The notes: generated from the sequence alone by a model not told the origin. Counted from the stretch's first letter, positions 44,794 to 53,424 are shown. The stretch is 64,000 nucleotides of DNA from Sphingomonas crusticola (GCF_003391115.1 NZ_QTJP01000001.1:2046001-2110000), one strand, 5' to 3'. Program-made: numbers and translations.

Positions 44794-46361
44794 GCGACAC
44801 GCAATGGTGGCAGAGCGGCGTGATCTATCAGATCTATCCCCGCTCCTTCCAGGACAGCAACGGCGATGGGGTGGGTGATCTTGCGGGGATCGAGCGGCGG
44901 CTGGATTATCTTGCCGATCTGGGCGTCGACGCGCTGTGGATCTCCCCCATCTACCCGTCACCGATGGTCGATTTCGGCTACGACGTTGCGGACTACACCG
45001 ATGTCCACCCGGTGTTCGGCACCCTTGCAGATTTCGATCGGCTGCTCGCCGCCGCGCACAGCCGAGGGTTGAAATTGCTCCTCGATTTCGTGCCCAACCA
45101 TTCGTCGGATCGCCATCCCTGGTTTCTCGAAAGCCGCGCTTCGCGAAGCAGCCCGAAGCGTGACTGGTATATATGGCGCGATCCGGCCTCGGACGGCGGG
45201 CCACCCAACAACTGGATCAGCGATTTCGGCGGGTCGGCCTGGGAATGGGATGAGACAAGCGGCCAATATTATTATCACGCCATGTTGCGCGAGCAGCCCG
45301 ACCTCAACTGGCGCAATCCCGAATTGAAGGCGGCGATGCTGGATGCGATGCGCTTCTGGTTCGATCGCGGCGTTGACGGATTCCGCGTCGATATACTGTG
45401 GCATATGATCAAAGCGGCCGCCTTTCCCGACAATCCGGTGAACCCGCAATGGCACGCCGGAATGGCCGATAAGGAGCGCGTGCTTCAGCTCCATTCCACG
45501 GATCAGCCGGAAGTGTTCGACATCGCCGCCGAAATGCGCGCGCTGGCCGACAGCTATGGCAACCGCGTCCTGATCGGGGAGATCTACCTGCCGATTGAGC
45601 GGCTGATGGCCTATTACGGGAAGCGGGGGGGAGGCGTGCACCTGCCCTTCAACTTTCAGCTGATTGAGGCGCCGTGGCATGCCCGCACGCTGCACGCGAT
45701 GGTTGCGGAATATGAAGCCGCGCTTCCCCCGGGGGGGTGGCCCAATTGGGTGCTCGGCAATCATGATCGCCCGCGCATCGCCTCCCGCATCGGCCTTGCG
45801 CAGGCGCGCGTAGCGGCGATGCTGCTGCTGACGATGCGCGGCACCCCGACCGTTTATTATGGGGACGAACTCGGCCTGTCCGACGTCCTGATTCCTGCCG
45901 CCGACGTGCAGGATCCGCGCGAGCTGCGCGAACCCGGGCTTGGTTTCGGGCGCGACCCGGCGCGCACGCCTATGCCGTGGGACGGATCGCCCAATGCCGG
46001 CTTTACCAGCGGCCACCCGTGGCTACCGCTCAATGCCGACTGGGGGGAGCGTAATGTCGACGTGGAAAGGCGCGATCCCGGATCGATGCTCACACTATAC
46101 CGCAACCTGCTACTGCTGCGGCGCGCGCATGCCGCGTTGAGCGTGGGAGCGCTGCGGTTGATAGAGGTCGATGGCGACGTGCTCGCGTACGAACGCGTGC
46201 ATCAGGGGGAGCGGATCGTGATTGCGTTGAACCTAAGTGCCGAAGCGCACCCAACCAGCTTGCCGACCGGCCGATTGCTGCTGTCGACCGTCACGGAAGA
46301 TTATGTGCCGAATATGCTCGCGCCCAACCAAGGCGTTATCCTGGCGGCGGAATTCGCCTGA
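44790..46361 (+). CDS. GH13 alpha-glucosidase-like enzyme
   Basis: This 523-residue alpha-amylase-superfamily enzyme has region I (DFVPNHSS), region II GFRVDIL with nucleophile Asp, region III GEIYLP with acid/base Glu and region IV GNHDRPR. The start SGVIYQIYPRSFQDSNGDGVGDLAGI and the 5' part are like oligo-1,6-glucosidase and sucrose/trehalulose isomerases (GH13_23-type). It cleaves or transfers alpha-glucosyl units; the exact linkage is unknown. It begins inside the GH130 stop and overlaps GT4 by TGATG, so co-expression is firm. Confidence 0.93.
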   Translation: MSDTQWWQSGVIYQIYPRSFQDSNGDGVGDLAGIERRLDYLADLGVDALWISPIYPSPMVDFGYDVADYTDVHPVFGTLADFDRLLAAAHSRGLKLLLDFVPNHSSDRHPWFLESRASRSSPKRDWYIWRDPASDGGPPNNWISDFGGSAWEWDETSGQYYYHAMLREQPDLNWRNPELKAAMLDAMRFWFDRGVDGFRVDILWHMIKAAAFPDNPVNPQWHAGMADKERVLQLHSTDQPEVFDIAAEMRALADSYGNRVLIGEIYLPIERLMAYYGKRGGGVHLPFNFQLIEAPWHARTLHAMVAEYEAALPPGGWPNWVLGNHDRPRIASRIGLAQARVAAMLLLTMRGTPTVYYGDELGLSDVLIPAADVQDPRELREPGLGFGRDPARTPMPWDGSPNAGFTSGHPWLPLNADWGERNVDVERRDPGSMLTLYRNLLLLRRAHAALSVGALRLIEVDGDVLAYERVHQGERIVIALNLSAEAHPTSLPTGRLLLSTVTEDYVPNMLAPNQGVILAAEFA

Positions 46362-47383
46362 TGCGCATCGCGATGCTCGCACCGATTTCGTGGCGGACTC
46401 CGCCGCGCCATTATGGCCCGTGGGAGCTGGTCACCAGCCTGTTGACCGAGGCGCTGGTGGCGAAGGGCGTGGACGTGACCCTCTTCGCTACGGCCGATAG
46501 CGAAACGGCAGGGACGCTCGCGGCAGTGGTGCCGGCGGGTTATTCGGAAGACCGCACCCTCGACGCGAAGGTGATGGAGATGCTCCACGTCTCCCATGTG
46601 TTCGAACGCGCGGGCGAGTTCGACCTGATCCACAACCAGGCTGATTTCGTACCGCTCGCCTTTTCACGGCTGGTCGACGTGCCGCAGGTGACAACCATCC
46701 ACGGCTTCTCATCCGAACGGATCGTGCCGGTGTTCAAGCGCTATGAAGACCGGGTTCATTATGTCGCGATTTCCGACGCCGATCGCCATGCCGACCTGAA
46801 ATATGCTGCGACGATCCACCACGGCATCCGCCTCGATGAATTCCCGTTCGATGTCGAAGGCAGCAGCGATCTTCTCTTCTTCGGGCGTATTCACCCCGAC
46901 AAAGGGGCGGCCGACGCGATCCAGGCTGCGCTGGCGACCGGCGATCGCCTGCTGATGGCCGGGATCATCCAGGATGAGGGTTATTATGCGCGCGAGGTCG
47001 AACCGCATATCGATGGCGAGCAGATCATCTTCAACGGCCCGGTCGGCGGTGCCGCACGGACGAGGGCGCTGGGCCACGCCAAGGCGCTCTTGCACCTGAT
47101 CCATTTCGACGAGCCCTTCGGCTTGTCGGTCGTCGAGGCGATGGCGTGCGGCACGCCGGTAATCGCCTATAATCGCGGATCGATGCCGGAGCTGATCGAG
47201 CATGGCGTGACCGGCTTCCTGGTCGAGACCTTCGACGAGGCGCTCGAGGCGATCAGCCGCATTGGCGAGATCGACCGTTCGGCGTGCCGTAAAGCAGTCG
47301 AAACACGGTTCACCGTCCAGCGGATGGCGGATCGATATCTGGAATTGTACCGCGAAATCATCGACGGAACCGTCGCAGGCTGA
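46361..47383 (+). CDS. Family 4 glycosyltransferase
   Basis: This 340-residue GT-B retaining glycosyltransferase opens RIAMLAPISWRTPPRHYGPWELVTSLLTEAL. The C-terminal donor-binding EX7E motif is EPFGLSVVEAMACGTPVIAYNRGSMPELI. The family transfers a sugar from a nucleotide donor. It starts inside the GH13 stop (TGATG). Next to GH130 and GH13 this suggests a small pathway that makes and remodels a glucoside or mannoside. No membrane helix or polymerase genes are adjacent, so a soluble glycoside is more likely than a polysaccharide. Confidence 0.92.
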   Translation: MRIAMLAPISWRTPPRHYGPWELVTSLLTEALVAKGVDVTLFATADSETAGTLAAVVPAGYSEDRTLDAKVMEMLHVSHVFERAGEFDLIHNQADFVPLAFSRLVDVPQVTTIHGFSSERIVPVFKRYEDRVHYVAISDADRHADLKYAATIHHGIRLDEFPFDVEGSSDLLFFGRIHPDKGAADAIQAALATGDRLLMAGIIQDEGYYAREVEPHIDGEQIIFNGPVGGAARTRALGHAKALLHLIHFDEPFGLSVVEAMACGTPVIAYNRGSMPELIEHGVTGFLVETFDEALEAISRIGEIDRSACRKAVETRFTVQRMADRYLELYREIIDGTVAG

Positions 47384-47399
47384 GGAACGCTTGTCCGTC

Positions 47400-48128
47400 A
47401 TGGCGCGGCTGTTTCATGTTTCGGATTTGCATTTCGGCCGCGAGGATCAGGCGGCGGTGCGCTGGTTTGCGGACTTGGTGCAAGCCGAACAGCCGGACGC
47501 CGTGATCTGCACCGGCGACCTGACGATGCGCGCGCGCAAGGCGGAATTCGTCGCCGCCGCGGAATGGCTTAAGAGCCTGAACGTGCCGGTGACGGTGGAG
47601 CCGGGCAATCACGACCTTCCGTATTTCAACCCGCTTGCGCGGATGCTCGACCCTTACCGTCGTTATCATATCGTCGAAGCAGCGATCGAGCGCCCGCTCG
47701 AGCTGCCGGGTGTCCTGATCGTCCCGCTCAAGACGACGGCGCGCTTCCAGTTCCGCAATCTGTCGTACGGACGCGTGTCGCATTCGGGATTGAAGGTCGC
47801 GCTGGAGATGCTGGCCAACAAGCCGGCGGGGGCGGTCGCGATCGTTGCCTGCCACCACCCGCTGATCCGCACCGGCTTCGTCGGACACGGCGACACGCGG
47901 CGCGGAAAGGATGCGCTGGCTTTGCTGGCCGAAGCCGGCGCGGATGCGGTGGTGAGCGGGCACATTCACGATGCTTTCGACGTGCTGCACGAGCAATCCG
48001 GCAGGAAGGTGCGCCTGCTGGGCGCCGGCACGCTATCGGAACGGCTGCGCACGACGCGGCCTTCGTTCAACGAACTCCATGTCGAAGACGGGCAGATGGA
48101 AGTCGTGAACCGCCTGATGGGCGGCTGA
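47400..48128 (+). CDS. Calcineurin-like metallophosphoesterase
   Basis: This 242-residue protein has the complete dimetal motif set: DLHFG, GDLT, GNHD, a HHP loop and GHIH. The fold and length are close to cyclic-nucleotide phosphodiesterases of the CpdA/3',5'-cAMP type, though no nucleotide specificity is evident. It follows GT4 by 16 bases. An in-frame TTG at 47391 has a better placed GAGGA ribosome site and could start a form with an added SV dipeptide. It may dephosphorylate a product of the cluster. Confidence 0.88.
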   Translation: MARLFHVSDLHFGREDQAAVRWFADLVQAEQPDAVICTGDLTMRARKAEFVAAAEWLKSLNVPVTVEPGNHDLPYFNPLARMLDPYRRYHIVEAAIERPLELPGVLIVPLKTTARFQFRNLSYGRVSHSGLKVALEMLANKPAGAVAIVACHHPLIRTGFVGHGDTRRGKDALALLAEAGADAVVSGHIHDAFDVLHEQSGRKVRLLGAGTLSERLRTTRPSFNELHVEDGQMEVVNRLMGG

Positions 48129-48181
48129 GTGGCTGAGCGGCTGAGCTTGTCGCAGGCGCGGTTCCGCGCCATCGTCCACTG

Positions 48182-49456
48182 ATGCGCTTCACGATCCTCG
48201 CCGCCATTCTGCTCGCCACACCCTCGGTCGCCGCACCACCGGACGCGATTGCCGCCCGCGTCGCGCGCATTCTCAAGGCGACGCCGCTGATCGACGGTCA
48301 CAATGACTGGGCGGAATCGCTGCGCGAGCGCGAAGGCGAGAGGCGGTGGACGATCGATCTGACGAACGGCCTCGGGCAGCGCGCGGTGCCATATAACACC
48401 GATATCACCCGGCTGCGGCAGGGCATGGTCGGCGGGCAATTCTGGTCGGCGTGGGTGTCGGCCAGTCTGCCGCCGCTCGAACAGGTCAAGGAGACGCTGG
48501 AGGAGATCGATCTCATCCGGACCATCGTCGCCCGTTATCCGCAAACGTTCGAGCTCGCAGTCACCGCTGCCGATGTGCGTCGCATCCATAAGGCCGGCCG
48601 GATCGCAAGCATGATTGGCGTCGAGGGCGGCAACCAGATCGACAACAGCTTTTCCGTGTTGCGCGCCTACAAGGCGTTTGGTGCCGGCTATCTGACACTC
48701 ACGCACGCCAAGACGATCGAGTGGGCGGATTCGGCGACCGACGATCCGAAGCATGGCGGGCTGACCCCGTTCGGCGAGGCGGTGGTCCATGAACTCAACC
48801 GGCTGGGAATGCTGGTCGACCTCAGCCACGTCAATGAAGATACGATGCAGGATGCACTGCGCGTCACCAAGGCGCCGGTCATCTTCTCGCATTCCGGAGC
48901 CCGCGGCGTCGACGATCATCCGCGTAACGTATCGGACACGCTGCTCAAACTCGTCGCCGCCAACGGGGGTGTGGTGATGGTTAACTACTCGCGGTCCTAC
49001 GTGTCCGATGCGTATCGCCGCTGGGCCGCGGACGAAGCCGCGGAAAAGACGCGCATGAATGCGCCGCCCTATGCGGGGCTGTATATCGGCCAGCCCGATA
49101 AGGCTGCTGCCGCTCTGGAGCAATGGCACAAGGCGCACCCCGAGCCGCAGGTAACCTTGGCCCAGGTCGCCGATCACATCGATCATATCGTCAAAGTGGC
49201 CGGAATCGACCATGTCGGGCTCGGCTCGGATTATGATGGCGTCGGCAACAGCCTGCCGGAGGGGCTCGAAAGCGTCGCCACCTATCCCGCGCTGTTGGCG
49301 GAGTTGCTGCGGCGCGGCTGGAGCGATGCCGATGCGGCGAAGCTCGCCGGCGGCAATGTGCTGAGGGTGATGGAAGCGGCGGAGAAGGTCGCGGCGTCGA
49401 TGAAAAGCGAATTGCCCGCGACGGCGACGCAACCGGTGCTGGACGGCGGGAAGTGA
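48182..49456 (+). CDS. Exported membrane dipeptidase (peptidase M19, renal dipeptidase family)
   Basis: This 424-residue protein has a signal peptide (MRFTILAAILLATPSVAA). M19 motifs include DGHNDWAESL (zinc His/Asp), IGVEGGNQ (bridging Glu), LTLTHAKTIEWADSATD, DLSHVNEDTM, and IFSHSGARGVDDHPRNVSD. A final HVGLGSDYDGVG segment matches the second zinc-site Asp. It hydrolyses dipeptides in the periplasm and may act on D-amino-acid-containing substrates. It starts at ATG 48182 with no strong ribosome site; upstream repeats of GGCTGAG are seen. Confidence 0.92.
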   Translation: MRFTILAAILLATPSVAAPPDAIAARVARILKATPLIDGHNDWAESLREREGERRWTIDLTNGLGQRAVPYNTDITRLRQGMVGGQFWSAWVSASLPPLEQVKETLEEIDLIRTIVARYPQTFELAVTAADVRRIHKAGRIASMIGVEGGNQIDNSFSVLRAYKAFGAGYLTLTHAKTIEWADSATDDPKHGGLTPFGEAVVHELNRLGMLVDLSHVNEDTMQDALRVTKAPVIFSHSGARGVDDHPRNVSDTLLKLVAANGGVVMVNYSRSYVSDAYRRWAADEAAEKTRMNAPPYAGLYIGQPDKAAAALEQWHKAHPEPQVTLAQVADHIDHIVKVAGIDHVGLGSDYDGVGNSLPEGLESVATYPALLAELLRRGWSDADAAKLAGGNVLRVMEAAEKVAASMKSELPATATQPVLDGGK

Positions 49457-49463
49457 TCCCGCG

Positions 49464-49658
49464 TCAGCGCCGGAAGCGGTAGTAAATCGCGATGCCGCAA
49501 TAAGCGAGCAAAGTCAGCTTGAACCAGACGCACAGCGCGATGACCGCGGCGGCACGGACTGCCAGAGCCGGCACGCCGCTCGACTGGCTGATTTCCGCGC
49601 AGGTGCCGAACAGCAGGCCGCGGCTCGGCACCTGGGGATTATAGTCTTCTCGGATCAT
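49464..49658 (-). CDS. Small PspC-domain membrane protein
   Basis: This 64-residue protein has a soluble N-terminus (REDYNPQVPSRGLLFGTCAEISQSSGVP) and a PspC-like core: LAVRAAAVIALCVWFKLTLLAYCGIAIYYRF. PspC domains sit in the inner membrane and respond to envelope stress; this stand-alone form is short. AGGAGAGGAAC precedes ATG 49658. It follows the 36-residue membrane peptide gene in the same direction by 29 bases. Confidence 0.85.
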   Translation of the reverse strand: MIREDYNPQVPSRGLLFGTCAEISQSSGVPALAVRAAAVIALCVWFKLTLLAYCGIAIYYRFRR

Positions 49659-49687
49659 GTTCCTCTCCTTCTTAGAGTGGAAGCCGA

Positions 49688-49798
49688 TCATGCGACGTGG
49701 ACGGGGCCAACGGCGGCGAGGATGCAGGTCGCGCTAACGACGAAAGCGAAGAAGCCGACGCCGAGCTGGGTCACGAGCGAAGAAGCATTGTTGAGCAT
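49688..49798 (-). CDS. 36-residue membrane peptide upstream of the PspC gene
   Basis: A strong AGGGAG site six bases before ATG 49798 starts a 36-codon frame. It has one hydrophobic stretch (LGVGFFAFVVSATCILAAV), short polar ends and a final PVHVA. It lies 29 bases before the PspC gene on the same strand, so they probably form a bicistron. The composition is that of a single-pass small membrane protein. No family name is known to me; the good ribosome site and the hydrophobic segment support it. Confidence 0.72.
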   Translation of the reverse strand: MLNNASSLVTQLGVGFFAFVVSATCILAAVGPVHVA

Positions 49799-49963
49799 TG
49801 TAGGTCTCCCTGAAGTGTCATGTCGCCGAACCATTCCGGCGATGCAAAACACTTTGCAGGGAGCGTGCCAATTGCCTGCAAGAGGCGTTTCCGGGCGAAA
49901 TGTGCCGCGGAGATGGCGAGGATCGCCAACCGGTGGCGTAAATTACGACAAGTTCGGGAAGTA

Positions 49964-50938
49964 TCAGTCGATAATCCCGCGCCGGTGCTCGCCCTTCACC
50001 CAGCGCACAGTTCCGGAACTGGCGCGCATCACGACGCTGTCGGTCGTCATCTTGCCCGCCCGGCGCTTCACGCCCTGTAGCAGCGAGCCGTCGGTAACGC
50101 CCGTGGCGGCAAAGATCGCGTCGCCGCGCACCAGATCCTGCAGCTGATAGATGCGATCGAGATCGGTCACCCCCCATTTGCCCGCGCGCGCGCGCTCGTC
50201 GTCGTTGCGGAACAACAGACGTCCTTCGAACTGGCCGCCGACACAGGCGAGCGCCGCCGCCGCCAGCACGCCTTCCGGCGCACCGCCGGAGCCCATATAA
50301 ATATCGATCGTCGTCTCGGGGTTGCTGACCGCGATCACGCCGGCGACGTCGCCATCGGGGATCAGCATCACGCCGCAACCGATGGCGCGCAGCTCTGCGA
50401 TCAATTTGTCATGGCGCGGCCGGTCGAGCACGCAGGCGATGATCTCATTCGGGGCGACGCCCTTGGCCTTGGCCAAAGCGTGGACGTTTTCGGTCGGGGT
50501 GCGCTTCAGGCTGACGAGGTTCTTGGCGAAGCCGGGGCCGATCGCGATCTTTTCCATATAGACGTCGGGCGCGTTGAGCAGACAGCCCTCCTCGGCGATG
50601 GCGAGCACCGCGAGCGCATTGGGTCCGGCCTTGGCGGTGATCGTGGTTCCCTCGAGCGGGTCGAGCGCGATGTCGATCTTGGGACCGGTGCCCCTACCGA
50701 CCTTCTCGCCGATATAGAGCATCGGCGCCTCGTCGCGTTCGCCCTCGCCGATCACCACGGTGCCGTCGAAATCCAGTTCGTTGAATGCCTGGCGCATCGC
50801 CTCCACCGCCGCGGCGTCGGCAGCCTTCTCGTCGCCACGCCCGACCAGGCCGGAGGCGGCGATCGCCGCGGCCTCCGTCACCCGCACCATTTCCAACACA
50901 AGCACGCGATCGAGCGTCTTTGAAGCCTTCACCGCCAT
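49964..50938 (-). CDS. glpX: Class II fructose-1,6-bisphosphatase
   Basis: This 324-residue protein has signatures GTVVIGEGERDEAPMLYIGEKVG and IDIALDPLEGTTI, the metal-binding Asp/Glu sites. It continues with GPNALAVLAIAEEG, YMGSGGAPEGVLAAAALACVGGQFEGRL and FAATGVTDGSLLQGVKR. It catalyses the gluconeogenic dephosphorylation of fructose-1,6-bisphosphate. I chose ATG 50938; the long upstream open frame (52 residues) is unlike the family. It is the second gene behind hom on this strand, separated by a rightward small gene. Confidence 0.96.
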   Translation of the reverse strand: MAVKASKTLDRVLVLEMVRVTEAAAIAASGLVGRGDEKAADAAAVEAMRQAFNELDFDGTVVIGEGERDEAPMLYIGEKVGRGTGPKIDIALDPLEGTTITAKAGPNALAVLAIAEEGCLLNAPDVYMEKIAIGPGFAKNLVSLKRTPTENVHALAKAKGVAPNEIIACVLDRPRHDKLIAELRAIGCGVMLIPDGDVAGVIAVSNPETTIDIYMGSGGAPEGVLAAAALACVGGQFEGRLLFRNDDERARAGKWGVTDLDRIYQLQDLVRGDAIFAATGVTDGSLLQGVKRRAGKMTTDSVVMRASSGTVRWVKGEHRRGIID

Positions 50939-51120
50939 CGTCGTGCCTGTTCCTCTATTGGGGTGACGGCGCGATAGGCTGGGCATGTGACCTTGTCGAG
51001 AAACACGCTGGTAGCGCTTTGCATTTTGCGGACACCAGCCGGCCGTGACCACGGTCGCGCTCGATCTATGGCCAAAATGCCGATTTTTACGCATGTTGCG
51101 AATCGCCGACGGAGACGCAC

Positions 51121-51576
51121 ATGCGCCTGATCCTTGCCGCGATTGTCATTGGAGCCGGCCCGGCCTTCGCAGCGCCAATCGGCCCGGAGATTCCGCCCAA
51201 TTCAAGGACCACTCCCGCGCAGCAGGCCATCGCGCTTTATCGAGATCAATATCGCCATGGCTACGCACCATGCCCGGTGCCGACACACGCGAACGAAGTA
51301 GTCGTGTGCGGCAATGGACGGGGTGGTTCCGCCAACCGCCTGCCGTTACCGGACGAGCGCGGGCCGCGTGCCGGTCCGCGCACGGCTACCGGGGAAATTC
51401 CGGGCGCATCGGGCGGACTTGCAAACCCCGATTCATGCGGACCGGTCGATTGCGGCGGCGGCGGCCCGGTCAACTTGATCGCCGCAGCGGCCGCGGGCGT
51501 ACAGCTCGTCCGCGCGATCGTCGATCCGGAGGCTGCCTCCGATCATGCCGATCGTCAGCATCCGGGACAGCGGTGA
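51121..51576 (+). CDS. Small exported Pro/Gly-rich protein of unknown function
   Basis: This 151-residue protein has a signal peptide (MRLILAAIVIGAGPAFAA). A helix (PAQQAIALYRDQYRHGYAPC) follows, then a low-complexity Gly/Pro/Arg section and two cysteine pairs (C in APCPVP, VVVCGNG, SCGPVDCGGG). It ends in a short hydrophobic helix, LIAAAAAGVQLVRAIVD. The four cysteines suggest disulfides in the periplasm. It sits between hom and glpX and points the other way. No recognised domain. Confidence 0.65.
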   Translation: MRLILAAIVIGAGPAFAAPIGPEIPPNSRTTPAQQAIALYRDQYRHGYAPCPVPTHANEVVVCGNGRGGSANRLPLPDERGPRAGPRTATGEIPGASGGLANPDSCGPVDCGGGGPVNLIAAAAAGVQLVRAIVDPEAASDHADRQHPGQR

Positions 51577-51580
51577 CCCG

Positions 51581-52873
51581 TTAGCCTTCCAGAATATGCA
51601 TCAGCATCGGCGCGCCCAGCAGACTGGGTGAGCCCTCAAGCTTGTCGAGCGCGGCGATGACGCAGCGCTCAGGCCCCTCATGGGTGACCATCACCAGCAG
51701 CACGCTGCCGTCGGCTGTCGCACCGCGCTGGATCAGGCTTTCGATCGACACGCCTGCATCCCGCATCGCGGCGGTCAGCTCGGCCAATACGCCCGGACGG
51801 TCGCTGACCGTGAAGCGCAGATAGGCGCGGCCGCGACGCTCGCCGGCGGGGGCAGCGTTCGCTTTGATCAAGCTCTTTACCGGCATGGCAAAGGCGGGGC
51901 CATATTCGCGCCGCGCAATGTCGATGAGATCGGCGACGACGGCACTTGCCGTCGGCCCCTCGCCTGCGCCGCGTCCCTGGAACAGCAAGCGGCCGACGAA
52001 ATTGCCCTCGGCCACAACCGCATTCAACGATCCGGTGACGTGGGCGAGGGGATGGCCGAGCGGGACGAGGCAGGGATGGACCCGCTGGAACAGCCCCTTG
52101 GCATTGGCCTCGCCGAACCCGACCAGGCGCACCCGGAAACCGAGCGCCGCAGCTTCCGCGATGTCGGCTGCCAGCACATGGCGGATGCCGGTGATCGCGA
52201 CCGCGCCGAAATCGATCTCCGTGCCGAACGCCAGGCTGGAGAGGATGGCCAGCTTGTGCGCGGCATCGATACCATCAATGTCGAAACTGGGATCGGCCTC
52301 GGCAAAGCCGAGCGCCTGCGCCTCGCCGAGGACCTCGGTAAAGTCGCGGCCTTCGGCTTCCATCGTCGTCAGGATGTAATTGCAGGTGCCGTTGAGCACG
52401 CCATAGACATGGTCGATCACATTGGCGGCCGCACCCTCGCGCAGGCCCTTGATCACGGGCACACCGCCGGCGACCGCGGCTTCATATTTGAGCGCGGTGC
52501 CCGCCGCTTCCGCCGCCGCGGCAAGTTCGAGGCCGTGGTGGGCAAGCATGGCCTTGTTGGCCGTGACGAGCGCCTTGCCATGGGCAAGTGTCGCGCGCGC
52601 CAGCGTCAGCGCCGGGCCGTCGGACCCACCGATTAGTTCCACCACCGCGTCGACATCGTCGCGCGCGGCCAGGCTGGCCGTGTCGTCGACCCAATCCACG
52701 CCGGTAAGATCGATGCCGCGGTCGCGCGTGCGGTCGCGCGCGGAGACCGCCACGATTTCCAGCCCTCGTCCGGCGCGGCGCTCGATCAGCGCCGCATTCT
52801 GCGCCAGAACCTTGACCACGCCCGCGCCGACGGTGCCGAGCCCTGCGAGGGCGATACGGAGCTTCTCTGCCAT
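51581..52873 (-). CDS. hom: Homoserine dehydrogenase
   Basis: This 430-residue enzyme has an N-terminal NAD(P) fold (IALAGLGTVGAGVVKVLAQ), and LVTANKAMLAHHG and YEAAVAGGVPVIKGLREG at the catalytic region with the family Lys. ILSSLAFG and a C-terminal ACT domain (YLRFTVSDRPGVLAELTAAMRDAGVSIESLIQRG) follow. It reduces aspartate-semialdehyde to homoserine for Thr, Ile and Met synthesis. The ACT domain gives feedback control, probably by threonine. AGGGGGAAAAG precedes ATG 52873. Confidence 0.97.
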   Translation of the reverse strand: MAEKLRIALAGLGTVGAGVVKVLAQNAALIERRAGRGLEIVAVSARDRTRDRGIDLTGVDWVDDTASLAARDDVDAVVELIGGSDGPALTLARATLAHGKALVTANKAMLAHHGLELAAAAEAAGTALKYEAAVAGGVPVIKGLREGAAANVIDHVYGVLNGTCNYILTTMEAEGRDFTEVLGEAQALGFAEADPSFDIDGIDAAHKLAILSSLAFGTEIDFGAVAITGIRHVLAADIAEAAALGFRVRLVGFGEANAKGLFQRVHPCLVPLGHPLAHVTGSLNAVVAEGNFVGRLLFQGRGAGEGPTASAVVADLIDIARREYGPAFAMPVKSLIKANAAPAGERRGRAYLRFTVSDRPGVLAELTAAMRDAGVSIESLIQRGATADGSVLLVMVTHEGPERCVIAALDKLEGSPSLLGAPMLMHILEG

Positions 52874-52930
52874 CTTTTCCCCCTAGCTGTGCAGTCCGAC
52901 GTTGCAAGCCCGCGGCCCGCCGCATTGCCT

Positions 52931-52956
52931 GGAACGGGTGCGCGCTCCCCTTCGTT
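52931..52956 (+). promoter_or_regulatory. EcfG-type general stress promoter
   Basis: GGAAC (52931-52935) and CGTT (52953-52956) are separated by exactly 17 bases, matching the alphaproteobacterial EcfG consensus GGAAC-N16-17-CGTT. It lies 29 bases before the ATG at 52985, a suitable distance for a short leader. No other gene in the window has this pairing that I can find by eye. Confidence 0.65.
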
Positions 52957-52984
52957 CTGCCTGTGATTTGTAAGGAGAGTGATC

Positions 52985-53200
52985 ATGGCCGACGAACAGA
53001 CCCCGCTGGACGAGACCGGTACGCTGACCGAGGAAGAGCGCGCCGCTATCGAGGCGAAAGACTTCGCCAAGCGCGAGCAATTCGGACAGTCGGGCGATCG
53101 TGTCGATCAGACGATGGGCCATATGGGCGGCGCCGGAGCCGCTGGGTCGGGCCCCGATATATCGAAGCAGAGCCAGCCGGTGGACGTTTCCGGTCAATGA
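52985..53200 (+). CDS. Small acidic protein behind an EcfG promoter
   Basis: This 71-residue hydrophilic protein has LDETGTLTEEERAAIEAKDFAKREQFGQSGDRVDQTMGHMGG. The N-terminal half is helical and acidic, and the C-terminal half is Gly/Ser-rich and probably disordered. It has the size and composition of stress-induced hydrophilins. TAAGGAGAG precedes ATG 52985. It overlaps the next gene by ATGA. Function unknown; general stress control is inferred from the promoter. Confidence 0.8.
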   Translation: MADEQTPLDETGTLTEEERAAIEAKDFAKREQFGQSGDRVDQTMGHMGGAGAAGSGPDISKQSQPVDVSGQ

Positions 53201-53424
53201 TCGATGATCCCAACCAAGGCGATCCGGGGGGCGCAGAGCGCGGCCACCGGGCGTCGGTTGCGAAGGATGGCAGCGTCCATGGCTCCGGCGCGGGCGCCGG
53301 TGGTGGTGGTACGCCTGAGGATTTCGACTCAGACGCCGCCGGCGGCGACACGGGCGACCTTGAACCTCGCCAGCCTCCCCGACCGGGCACAGGCGCCGAC
53401 GCGCCCAGTCATGGCAGCCGCTAA
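53197..53424 (+). CDS. Second small Gly-rich disordered protein of the stress bicistron
   Basis: This 75-residue protein starts ATG ATC in the stop of the preceding gene (ATGA). It is very rich in Gly, Asp and Ser, with GDPGGAERGHRASVAKDGSVHGSGAGAGGGG and a PRPGTGADAPSHGSR tail. The composition is that of an intrinsically disordered, hydrophilin-like protein. No ribosome site of its own is needed because of the overlap. The frame is supported by coupling rather than by a family. Confidence 0.6.
   Translation: MIDDPNQGDPGGAERGHRASVAKDGSVHGSGAGAGGGGTPEDFDSDAAGGDTGDLEPRQPPRPGTGADAPSHGSR

Noticed and set aside
48121-48181. GGCTGAG repeats before the M19 dipeptidase
   Set aside because: Three close copies over about 20 bases only; no evidence for function beyond local slippage.
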